In this document: positions 14,667 through 21,594 of the stretch, one piece after another
Layout of the letters: every line of letters begins with the position of its first letter
Position numbering within the stretch: position 1 is the first letter of the stretch
Origin: Denitrobacterium sp024691475
GTDB lineage: Bacteria; Actinomycetota; Coriobacteriia; Coriobacteriales; Eggerthellaceae
Assembly: GCA_024691475.1 (NCBI GenBank)
Contig: JAILNP010000024.1
Span: 1-21,594, forward strand
Direction of reading: 5' to 3'
DNA: 21,594 nucleotides
The notes under the pieces: generated by a model
What the model saw: the letters and a program-made list of their open reading frames with translations, nothing else
The model's database searches: none
Told to the model about the DNA's origin: nothing
Translations under genes and position numbers: made by a program

Positions 14667-15752
14667 ATGTTTCGAAGCAGACTTGATACCGCACGCAATG
14701 CCGATGTGGGGGTGCGTGACAGACGCCGCGCCAAAGACGCTTTCAGGGCCCTGCTCGACAATGAATCGAGTTGGACTCCCGATGAGCCTTTGCTGTCGTT
14801 GCAGGATTTGAACGTGAGCTTTCTGGTGGGTCGCAAACTCGTTCACATCGTGCGGGACGTGAATCTGGATGTCATGCCCAAGACGGTGTTGTGCATCGTG
14901 GGGGAGACGGGTTGCGGGAAATCGGTAACGGCGACGGCTGCGCTGCATTTGTTGCCCGACAACGCCCGCGTAAGCGGTTCGGTGCTGTACAGGGGCGTGG
15001 AGGTAAGTAGCCTGTCCGACGAGGAGTTTCGTCATCTTCGCGGCTCGGGCATCATGAACGTTCCCCAGAATCCCAACACGTCGCTCGACCCTCTCATGCG
15101 CGTGGGCGATCAGGTATCTGAATGCGTTTTCGCGGTCGATGTGGTTGGGCGTGATACGACGAAAGGCACTGTGCGTGATGAGGTCGTGCGCCTCTTCGAG
15201 AAGCTGCGCTTTCCCGACGCCGCAGGCGCGTATCGCAGGTATCCTGCTGAGCTTTCGGGTGGCATGAACCAACGCGTGCTCATATCCATGGGTGCGATTA
15301 CCCATCCCGCTTTGCTCGTCGTCGATGAGCCTACCAAGGCAATCGACTGGTCGCTGCGCCGTGACGTCCTGAATATGCTGCGCGGTCTCAAGGAGGATAC
15401 GTCATGCGCCATGCTGCTCATCACGCATGATATCCCCCTTGCTCGTCTTATCGCCGACCGCGTGGCCGTAATGTACGCGGGGTGCATTGTCGAATCGGGG
15501 CCTGCGGATGAGGTGCTGCACCATCCTCTGCATCCGTACACGCAAGGCCTGCTCAACTCGTTGCCGGAAAATGGCTTCAAGGCGATGAATGGGTTCATGC
15601 CCTCGTTCGACGAGCTTCCCGAGGGCTGTCCCTTCTGGCCTCGCTGCCCGCATGCTTCCGAAACGTGCAAATGCGGTATGCCCCCTGCCTATGTTGCGGG
15701 CGATAGGGTGGCATACTGCAATCGGCCGCTTCGCGAAGGAGGCGTGCGATGA
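14667..15752 (+). CDS. ABC importer ATPase 1, DppD/NikD type
   Basis: A 361-residue ATPase. Motifs: Walker A GETGCGKS (79-86), Q-loop in NVPQNPNTSLDP, signature LSGGMNQ (196-202), Walker B LLVVDE (216-221), switch His254. The C-terminus carries the oligopeptide-transporter extension (HPLHPYTQGLL, then Cys321, 327, 334 and 336 in a CPFWPRC/CKC pattern). Two oddities: about 40 charged residues precede the domain, and the D-loop reads TKAIDW instead of the common TTALDV. ATG at 14667 has GGAG upstream and starts 4 bases after the previous stop; the frame is open 21 bases earlier inside the permease gene. It should form a heterodimer with the next protein. Confidence 0.9.
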   Translation: MFRSRLDTARNADVGVRDRRRAKDAFRALLDNESSWTPDEPLLSLQDLNVSFLVGRKLVHIVRDVNLDVMPKTVLCIVGETGCGKSVTATAALHLLPDNARVSGSVLYRGVEVSSLSDEEFRHLRGSGIMNVPQNPNTSLDPLMRVGDQVSECVFAVDVVGRDTTKGTVRDEVVRLFEKLRFPDAAGAYRRYPAELSGGMNQRVLISMGAITHPALLVVDEPTKAIDWSLRRDVLNMLRGLKEDTSCAMLLITHDIPLARLIADRVAVMYAGCIVESGPADEVLHHPLHPYTQGLLNSLPENGFKAMNGFMPSFDELPEGCPFWPRCPHASETCKCGMPPAYVAGDRVAYCNRPLREGGVR

Positions 15753-16519
15753 GCGCCTTGCTAGATGTGCGGGGAGTGTCCAAGAGCTTTTCCTCGGGGT
15801 TCTGGGGAAACGAGAAGACGCTGGCCGTGGACAACGTGAGCCTTTCCGTGGAGGAGGGGCAACTGTGCGGCCTTATCGGAGGAAGCGGAAGCGGCAAGAC
15901 GACCATTTCGCGTATGGTCATGGGCTTCCTGAAGCCGGATTCTGGTGACATTCTGTATGACGGAAAGAGTCTTCGAGGGCTGAGGAAGCCGGAGTGGCGT
16001 GCGCTGCGCAAAGACGTTCAGATGATCTTCCAGAATCCCCAGAAGGCGTTCAATCCGCGATTCTCAGTGTACGAGTGCTGCGCCGAGCCCATTCGGCTCT
16101 TCGGTTTGGCGTCGAGTGCGCAAGAGGAGCACCGGATGGTTTCCGAGATGCTCGATTCCGTGGGCATCACGCATGACCAGATGAACAAGTATCCGCATGA
16201 GATTAGTGGCGGCCAGGCCCAGCGCATTGCCATTGTCCGCTCGCTCGTGCTGCAGCCAAGGCTTCTCATTTGCGATGAACCCACATCGATGCTCGACGTA
16301 TCGGTACAGGCGCAGATCATCGACATATTGAAGCGCGTGAATCGCGAGCATCGTTGCGCAATGCTGTTCATTTCCCATGATCTTGACGTGGTGCGAAACG
16401 TTTGCGAGAGCGTGTACGTGATGAAGCGCGGCGCCGTGGTTGATGGCGGGCCTACCAAGGACGTGTTCGAGAATCCGCGAAGCGATTTCACCCGCGAGTT
16501 GCTTGAGGCCGCCTTGTAG
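15749..16519 (+). CDS. ABC importer ATPase 2, DppF/NikE type
   Basis: A 256-residue ATPase. Motifs: Walker A GGSGSGKT (44-51), Q-loop QMIFQNPQKAFNP, signature ISGGQAQR (152-159), Walker B LLICDE (172-177) followed by TSMLDVSVQAQI, switch His210. It lacks the long C-terminal peptide-transporter extension present in its partner, which is usual for NikE-like subunits. Its ATG overlaps the preceding stop by 4 bases (ATGA) and GGAGG lies upstream. It is the last gene of the importer operon; a terminator follows. Confidence 0.92.
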   Translation: MSALLDVRGVSKSFSSGFWGNEKTLAVDNVSLSVEEGQLCGLIGGSGSGKTTISRMVMGFLKPDSGDILYDGKSLRGLRKPEWRALRKDVQMIFQNPQKAFNPRFSVYECCAEPIRLFGLASSAQEEHRMVSEMLDSVGITHDQMNKYPHEISGGQAQRIAIVRSLVLQPRLLICDEPTSMLDVSVQAQIIDILKRVNREHRCAMLFISHDLDVVRNVCESVYVMKRGAVVDGGPTKDVFENPRSDFTRELLEAAL

Positions 16520-16564
16520 GCACCCTTCCGCCGGCTGCGTGCCTTATTGACATTGCCTCCCCTT

Positions 16565-16605
16565 GAGCTGGGATAATCTTTGTGTTATCCCAGTTCTTGT
16601 CTTCT
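16565..16605 (+). terminator. Intrinsic terminator ending the importer operon
   Basis: A 12-bp stem (16565-16576 with 16585-16596, one G-T pair, core GCTGGGATAA/TTATCCCAG) followed by a T-rich tail TTGTCTTCTT. It lies 45 bases after the second ATPase and separates the importer from the radical SAM gene. Confidence 0.78.
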
Positions 16606-16639
16606 TGCTGACGACGGCTCCAATACCCTTGCGCTGCTG

Positions 16640-16645
16640 TATACT
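16640..16645 (+). promoter_or_regulatory. Candidate -10 box of the radical SAM gene
   Basis: TATACT at 16640-16645, 39 bases before the ATG at 16685 and after the terminator, is a good -10 match. The -35 hexamer at standard spacing is poor, so the promoter may be weak or activator-dependent. Confidence 0.4.
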
Positions 16646-16684
16646 GAGACAACTGTTTACTTAGGGTCTTGAGGGTACGTTAGT

Positions 16685-18103
16685 ATGGAAATCCGCAAAG
16701 TCCGCTTCATCGAGCCAGGTGCGCCGCCGTATCGTCGGTCGCCCTTGAACCTGTTTGTCTATGATCGCTATATACGCAACCCGTCAACGGGTCTTATGAC
16801 GTTGGCTACCATCGTGCAACGCCAGGTGCCCGATACGCTCATGTACAGCGAGTCGATTTCGAAGGTTCGCTGGGATGATTGCTACGATGCAGATGTCGTC
16901 TTCATTGGCGCCTTCACCTTTGCGGCTCCGCGTGGATACGCCATTGCCGATAAGATTCGTCGCCATTCCAAGGCCATTGTGGTCATAGGTGGGTTGCATG
17001 CCACGGCATGCCCCGAGGAAGCGGCAAAGCATGCCGATTACGTGTTGCTGGGAGAAGGCGACGAAACGATCCTGTCGTTCCTGGATGCCCTGCGGGCGGA
17101 CCAGGTACCTTCCTTCGATGGCATTGCGCGCTTCGACGAGGACGGCGTGCTGCACGATGCTGGCATGCCCAAGCCTCCGCATGACATTGATACCATTCCC
17201 AATCGCCATCTGGTGTGGAACTACCACAAGATGGCTGGTCACAATACGTTGTGGGGCCAGGTGCATGCCTCGCGTGGCTGCCCGTACAACTGCGATTACT
17301 GCGCGCTTGTTCGCCTGTATGGCCGCAGGGTGCGTACGCGCAGCCCCCAGAACGTGGTGGAGGATATTCGGCAGTGCATCGCCTTTCACGACGAGGGGCG
17401 TCACCGCATTGCCACCATGCTCTGGCTTACCGACGACAATTTCTTCGCCGATAAGGAATGGGCCCTTTCGGTGCTCGACGCCATCATCGAGAGCGATATC
17501 GACTATCGCTTCACCATTCAGGCGCGCTATGAGGTTGGCTTGGATGACGAAATGCTCGAGCGCTTGGCCAAGGCGGGCTTCGTGGAGCTATCACTGGGCA
17601 TCGAGTTCATCGAGGACGAATCCTTCCAGGAGTTCCACAAGCGCAGCACCACGAGCGAAATCGAACGGGCCATTGCAAACATCCACGCGCACGGCATTCG
17701 CGCACGTGGCCTGTTCATCTTCGGCGCGCCAGGGGATCGTCCGGGCGTGGGGAAGGCAGTAGCTAACTTCGCCATCGAAAACGGCATTCAGGGCATGCTG
17801 CTTCAGTCTATGTACTTTATTCCTGGCACGCCGGTCTACGATCGCTTCAAGGGTGATTTGCTGCATACGAACTGGGAGAAATGCGTGGGCAACGTGGTTC
17901 ACCGCCCACGTGACATCACGCCTCGTCAGCTGCAGCGCGAGATGATTATCTGCAGCAAGACGTACTATTCGTGGCGTCGCTTGCTTCACTCTCTCGTGCA
18001 TGATCGCGGCATTGACCGCGTGCTGTTCGCGGGCGAGTTCTTCTGGCAGATGAGCGAACGTTCGCGCTATCGTCGCGAGCTGCGCAATCTGCCCGATGCG
18101 TAG
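16685..18103 (+). CDS. B12-binding-domain radical SAM protein
   Basis: A 472-residue cytoplasmic enzyme. The N-terminal part (about 30-140) has the fold signature of cobalamin-binding radical SAM proteins (VVIGGLHATACPEEAAKHADYVLLGEGDETI), without the DxHxxG cobalt-ligand motif, as is common in this class. The radical SAM core carries the cluster motif Cys199-x3-Cys203-x2-Cys206 in SRGCPYNCDYC, and later LWLTDDNFF and ELSLGIEF (family motifs). This group includes methyltransferases and ring-forming enzymes such as BchE, so the reaction cannot be told. ATG at 16685 follows GAGGGT. The gene is separated from the importer operon by a terminator, so co-function is only suggested by proximity. Its stop is one base from the stop of the convergent regulator gene. 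Confidence 0.87.
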   Translation: MEIRKVRFIEPGAPPYRRSPLNLFVYDRYIRNPSTGLMTLATIVQRQVPDTLMYSESISKVRWDDCYDADVVFIGAFTFAAPRGYAIADKIRRHSKAIVVIGGLHATACPEEAAKHADYVLLGEGDETILSFLDALRADQVPSFDGIARFDEDGVLHDAGMPKPPHDIDTIPNRHLVWNYHKMAGHNTLWGQVHASRGCPYNCDYCALVRLYGRRVRTRSPQNVVEDIRQCIAFHDEGRHRIATMLWLTDDNFFADKEWALSVLDAIIESDIDYRFTIQARYEVGLDDEMLERLAKAGFVELSLGIEFIEDESFQEFHKRSTTSEIERAIANIHAHGIRARGLFIFGAPGDRPGVGKAVANFAIENGIQGMLLQSMYFIPGTPVYDRFKGDLLHTNWEKCVGNVVHRPRDITPRQLQREMIICSKTYYSWRRLLHSLVHDRGIDRVLFAGEFFWQMSERSRYRRELRNLPDA

Positions 18104-18104
18104 G

Positions 18105-19598
18105 CTACGCCTTTTCAATCGAGTGTTGGTGTTCGTTGGCGTTGTTGCGGATGAGCGTAATGAGTGCGTCTTGCGAATCGATAGCAAGCTTAGAGTAAAT
18201 ATGCTTGGTATGCGTTTTGGCTGTGCTGGTCGAAATGAAGAGCATCTTGGCTATGTAGGGGCGACTGTATCCCTTTGCCAGATATTCGAGTACTTCGAGT
18301 TCGCGGGGAGTGAGCCCGTATTTCTCGGCGAGCGTTGCGATGGAAAGCGTATTCTCCTTCAAGTTATCAGGATCTGCTGAATTGGCCCCGCTGGATGACA
18401 TGGGGTGGTAGCGAACGATGTGCCGCGCTATTGCCGCGGTTGCCACGGCAACGATGATCCCCAGGTTGAACAATTCGACGATAGCGAGCGTTTCGCCGGT
18501 AAACAGCGGGCCATGCATTTTCCTAACGAAGGAGGTGACGGCCCATGCCGTAATGTAGAAGGGGATAATCTGAAAAGAGTATTCGATCAAGGCGAACGAC
18601 GTTGGGGCCGTCTTCGTCATCTTTCGGTACGAAGAGAGCTGGAAGATGTTCTGGGCAATCCAGACGACTTCGGTCATCACTACGAATACGCGCGTCATTG
18701 AGGCGACGTCTCGGGAGTAGAAGCATATTGCTGCGAGGATGGAAACGAGGAGGGGCATCGATACGATTGAATACGACGACGCCCTTCCCTCGAAGAAGAA
18801 CCAAGAACCGATGAGGCCTATTGCAAGCGTTGCGATGCAGCAGGCGGCGATGGGCGTTTCGAAGAGAGTTATGGGTTGTGCGGATGAGGAAAGTCCCACG
18901 ACCATTCCCAAAAATAGGCCGTATAGCATGCGCGAGCCGAAAAAGAGCAAGCGCGTGCGTCTTACCGCATCGATTGATGTGCGCGAAATAGCGTCAGACT
19001 CACGTACGTTGTCATAGGAGTGGCTCGAGTCATCGCTGGAAGATACGGATGTTTCCGCAACGATGTTCAAAATGCAGGATGTGAGCCCTACCGCAATGGT
19101 GAGGATGAGGGCACATGGGCCGTCAAGGCAGAATGACATCATGAAGATAAGCATGGACAAGGCGATTGACGCGGCGGCAATCTTGGATGACTCCGAATCG
19201 TCGCTGAGCGATATATGCGTGTTCCATTGGAAATTAATGGCAAGTGTGGTGATTCGTCCAATTGTTGCGTAAGCCAAGAGCAATCCGCTTGGGGGTATCG
19301 TTCCGGATGCCTCGTTTTGCCAGAGAAGCAAAACCAGTCCGTCCCATATCAGCATGAGACAAAGCGTTGCTATCGAGATGCTCGTTCGAATGGCTTGTAT
19401 CTTCATTGGCTTGACGAGTATCGTCATGAGCAAAGCTATGACAGCGCATATGGCGAATGAGGTAGAGTCGATGTACGACATTCCGGTTATGGAGCTGATT
19501 CGGTCCGACAACGAAAGCATCAGAACGCATAACGCGCACGCCTTCCCGGTGGTAATTAGAATGATGCGCGTTGAATTGCGCATGACAGTGGTGCTCAT
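18105..19598 (-). CDS. Membrane-anchored LuxR-type transcriptional regulator
   Basis: A 497-residue regulator. The first about 400 residues are a hydrophobic domain with about 12 segments; the C-terminus (about 429-482) is a LuxR helix-turn-helix (LTPRELEVLEYLAKGYS, then STSTAKTHTKHIYSKL). No receiver domain is present, so the membrane part probably senses a ligand directly. This architecture is greatly expanded in Eggerthellaceae, where such genes often stand beside a reductase that they control. ATG at 19598 is chosen because GGGGAGGG lies about 8 bases upstream; the frame is open to 19682 without a ribosome site, and those codons would cover the palindrome region. It is divergent from the flavoprotein at 19792, its likely target. 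Confidence 0.88.
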   Translation of the reverse strand: MSTTVMRNSTRIILITTGKACALCVLMLSLSDRISSITGMSYIDSTSFAICAVIALLMTILVKPMKIQAIRTSISIATLCLMLIWDGLVLLLWQNEASGTIPPSGLLLAYATIGRITTLAINFQWNTHISLSDDSESSKIAAASIALSMLIFMMSFCLDGPCALILTIAVGLTSCILNIVAETSVSSSDDSSHSYDNVRESDAISRTSIDAVRRTRLLFFGSRMLYGLFLGMVVGLSSSAQPITLFETPIAACCIATLAIGLIGSWFFFEGRASSYSIVSMPLLVSILAAICFYSRDVASMTRVFVVMTEVVWIAQNIFQLSSYRKMTKTAPTSFALIEYSFQIIPFYITAWAVTSFVRKMHGPLFTGETLAIVELFNLGIIVAVATAAIARHIVRYHPMSSSGANSADPDNLKENTLSIATLAEKYGLTPRELEVLEYLAKGYSRPYIAKMLFISTSTAKTHTKHIYSKLAIDSQDALITLIRNNANEHQHSIEKA

Positions 19599-19653
19599 GT
19601 AATGTTCCCTCCCCTTGATTAGTTTAGCGGGGGCTGATGCTTCCTTCAAACAC

Positions 19654-19712
19654 TCCCACCTGGGAAAAGAGCAAAATACCACCTAAGGTGGTAGCGCGTT
19701 TGCCCCCTGGGG
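19654..19712. promoter_or_regulatory. Palindromic operator array between LuxR and flavoprotein genes
   Basis: The divergent intergenic region carries a 17-base palindrome TACCACCTAAGGTGGTA (19677-19693, 8-bp arms) flanked by TCCCACCTGGGA (19654-19665) and CCCCTGGGG (19704-19712). Centres are about 25 and 23 bases apart, a little over two helical turns. An outer pair CACTCCC (19651-19657) / GGGAGTG (19710-19716) encloses the whole block. Binding by the adjacent LuxR regulator is the simplest explanation but is inferred. Confidence 0.65.
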
Positions 19713-19791
19713 AGTGAATACTTATGCCCGCGGAGTTCCTAGAGTTGCACTTGGCCAAAAGGTCAAAAGGATTTTAGGAAGGGATACAAGA

Positions 19792-21486
19792 ATGCTTGAA
19801 AATGTTTCACGCAGGAGCTTTCTGACTGGTGCGGGAATGCTTGCAGCGGGTAGCGCGGCGGCGGGCCTCATGGGTTGCTCTTCGGCCGCTCACGGTGCCA
19901 AGAAGTCCTCGGATGCGCAGAGCGATTCCGCCGATGCCGCTACTACGGCAGAGCAGCCTTGGCAGAAGGCTCCTTCGCCTATCAGCCCGGATCAGGTTTC
20001 CGAGGAAATCGACTGCGAAGTACTTATTCTGGGCCTTGGTTCGACTGGCGTTCCCGCCACGGTGTATGCCGCGGCATCTGGTGCGGACGTTGTCGCCCTT
20101 ACGGCTACTGGCACGCCCGAGGGCGAGGGCGCGTATATTGGCGCTTACAATTCTCCTCTCAACGAGAAGTATGGCATCGAGTATGATGCTGCCGCTCTTC
20201 GCGCCTCCTATGCATATTGGGGCCAGGGCTCCAACAACGGTGATGTAACCGGCACCATTTGGGATCGCTCTGGCAAGGCCGTGCATTGGTTTGCCGAGTA
20301 TTGCAAGGATGTTTGGCCCTATGAGTGCGGCCCTGATAATGAAATCGACGAGGGCATTCACAAGCGCACGACCGCTACGCATATGGTCTACGTGTTCCCC
20401 GATCCGAACGAAACGCAGGAACAGTATCGTGTGTACAGGGGCTTCCCCAAGTTCCTGAAGGCCGCTGTGGACAAGGCGGAGAGCAAGGGCGCTCGCGTTT
20501 ACTATTCCACCCCGGCCCAGCAGCTCATTCGCGAAAATGACAACACCGGTCGCGTGACGGGTGCATATGGCCTGAAAGAAGACGGTAGCTACATCAAGGT
20601 GAACGCTTCCAAGGGCGTCTTGCTTGCTACGGGTGACTTCCATCAGAACGATGCGATGCTTCAGGATTGGCTTCCCTGCATGACGGGTGATCTGACCTCG
20701 CGCAATCCCTATGGCGCTGCTCAGGGCGATGGCCAGAAGATGGCTTGGTGGATTGGCGCCGGCAAGGACACGGGTCCGTTCGACATTGGTCTGTGCTGGC
20801 CCCATGACTTCGAGTTTGTTGAGAACTCTCCTTCCCGATGGGGCACGAAGCCGTGGCTTCGCGTAAACATTGCCGGTGAACGCTACACGAACGAGACGCT
20901 GGCTACGCATGAGTGGTATTCCACCAGCCCCATGTGCCTCGCGGATGTGAAGCAGCCGGGTCATACGGGCTATCAGATTTGCGATAGCAAGTTCGGTCAG
21001 ATTCTCGATGGCGATGAGAGCGAAATCGCAATTTTTAACGACTGCGTCTCTCGTGGCGTTATCTATTCCGCCAATACGCTCGAAGAGCTTGCTGACAAGG
21101 TTGGCTTCACGAACAAGAAACGCTTCCTCGAAACCGTTGCTCGTTATAACGAGGTGTGTGCTGGCGGAAGCGATATCGACTTCGGTATTCCCGCGGAGTT
21201 CCTTTCGAAGACCTCGGTCACGGAACCTCCGTTCTACTGTATGCATCGCGAGGTCCTCAAGCAGTGGACCGACGGCGGCGTTAACACCAATCGCTACGGC
21301 CAGGTGCTCGACGATGATCGCGAACCCATCGAGGGCCTGTATGCGGCTGGTAACATCCGTTCGGGTCTTTGCAGCACGCATTACCTGTGGAAGTCGTTCG
21401 GCAGCAATAAGCTCAATGCCGTTACCGGTGGCATGCTGTGCGTGAAGCACATGCTTGGCACGTGGGACGAAGACTTCGAAATCTAG
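19792..21486 (+). CDS. Tat-exported FAD-dependent reductase, fumarate-reductase/UrdA-like
   Basis: A 564-residue flavoprotein. The N-terminus is a Tat signal (SRRSFLTGAG, residues 6-15) ending in LMGCSS, so it is exported folded with FAD and may be a lipoprotein at Cys29. The FAD-binding segment is EVLILGLGSTGVPATVYAAASGADV (76-100), and GLYAAGN (515-521) is the usual second FAD contact. NIAGERYTNE (359-368) contains Arg364, at the position of the catalytic proton-donating Arg of fumarate reductases. The C-terminal HGxNRLGG-like segment of fumarate reductases is replaced by STHYLWKSFGSNKL, so another electron acceptor is likely. No FMN or heme domain is present; a separate redox partner is required. 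ATG at 19792 follows GGAAGGGA; the frame is open to 19714 without one. Confidence 0.88.
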   Translation: MLENVSRRSFLTGAGMLAAGSAAAGLMGCSSAAHGAKKSSDAQSDSADAATTAEQPWQKAPSPISPDQVSEEIDCEVLILGLGSTGVPATVYAAASGADVVALTATGTPEGEGAYIGAYNSPLNEKYGIEYDAAALRASYAYWGQGSNNGDVTGTIWDRSGKAVHWFAEYCKDVWPYECGPDNEIDEGIHKRTTATHMVYVFPDPNETQEQYRVYRGFPKFLKAAVDKAESKGARVYYSTPAQQLIRENDNTGRVTGAYGLKEDGSYIKVNASKGVLLATGDFHQNDAMLQDWLPCMTGDLTSRNPYGAAQGDGQKMAWWIGAGKDTGPFDIGLCWPHDFEFVENSPSRWGTKPWLRVNIAGERYTNETLATHEWYSTSPMCLADVKQPGHTGYQICDSKFGQILDGDESEIAIFNDCVSRGVIYSANTLEELADKVGFTNKKRFLETVARYNEVCAGGSDIDFGIPAEFLSKTSVTEPPFYCMHREVLKQWTDGGVNTNRYGQVLDDDREPIEGLYAAGNIRSGLCSTHYLWKSFGSNKLNAVTGGMLCVKHMLGTWDEDFEI

Positions 21487-21511
21487 GACAATACCGCTCC
21501 CTCCCCCTTTA

Positions 21512-21544
21512 ATGAAGGCCCAGCTCCTCCCGCTGGGCCTTCAT
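21512..21544. terminator. Terminator hairpin after the flavoprotein gene
   Basis: A perfect 13-bp stem ATGAAGGCCCAGC (21512-21524) / GCTGGGCCTTCAT (21532-21544), 7-base loop, followed by GTTGTT. The tail is only moderately T-rich. If a convergent gene lies to the right, this hairpin may serve both strands. Confidence 0.7.
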
Positions 21545-21552
21545 GTTGTTGC

Positions 21553-21594
21553 CTATAGCTTCACCAGACCGCACTTGGCCCCATAGGCGTATAT
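21553..21594 (-). CDS. Possible C-terminal end of a convergent minus-strand gene
   Basis: Reading the minus strand from the window edge gives 13 codons (IYAYGAKCGLVKL) and a TAG stop at 21553-21555, just beyond the hairpin at 21512-21544. The position behind a shared terminator is what a convergent gene end would look like. Thirteen codons are too few for a family call, and a chance open frame of this length is common. Confidence 0.3.
   Translation of the reverse strand: MYAYGAKCGLVKL

Noticed and set aside
19807..21450. 547-codon minus-strand open frame opposite the flavoprotein reductase
   Set aside because: Low-complexity Arg/Ala-rich translation without domains; the plus-strand reductase has all expected motifs.

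Overview
The window looks like a chromosomal segment of an anaerobic, moderately GC-rich actinobacterium of the class Coriobacteriia, most likely family Eggerthellaceae. Two features suggest this: a Tat-exported fumarate-reductase-type flavoprotein, and a divergent LuxR regulator with a long N-terminal membrane domain. This pairing is characteristic of the family. The genus cannot be fixed from the sequence alone.

Layout: (1) 1-1311, methionine synthesis: the end of an O-acetylhomoserine sulfhydrylase (metY), then metA, whose Glu111 predicts acetyl-CoA use. (2) 1330-3097, minus strand: an MFS exporter followed by a DUF523/TudS-like iron-sulfur protein. (3) 3196-9597, an envelope-stress or antimicrobial-resistance type module. 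It has a DUF2975-like membrane protein, a DUF4177-like small protein, a three-gene ABC-2 exporter, a NarL-type histidine kinase and a response regulator. Gene content resembles Bacillus LnrJKLMN (linearmycin resistance). The two leading transcription units carry almost identical upstream regions with two dyads each, which suggests that the encoded response regulator activates both. (4) 9760-16519, a six-gene operon. It starts with a tandem-duplicated SAM methyltransferase, followed by a complete nickel/peptide-type ABC importer (binding lipoprotein, two permeases, two ATPases). The methyltransferase-importer link is the best candidate for an undescribed system. (5) 16685-18103, a B12-binding radical SAM protein with its own promoter and an upstream terminator. 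(6) 18105-21486, the membrane LuxR regulator (minus strand) and the divergent Tat flavoprotein reductase (plus strand). They share a 193-bp intergenic region with a 17-bp palindrome flanked by two smaller dyads. The last 42 bases may hold the end of a convergent minus-strand gene.

Coding density is high: no gap exceeds 300 bases, and the longest is 9468-9759 (292 bases). No tRNA, rRNA, CRISPR array, transposon or phage gene was seen. Functional calls come from reading motifs by eye; no database search was run.
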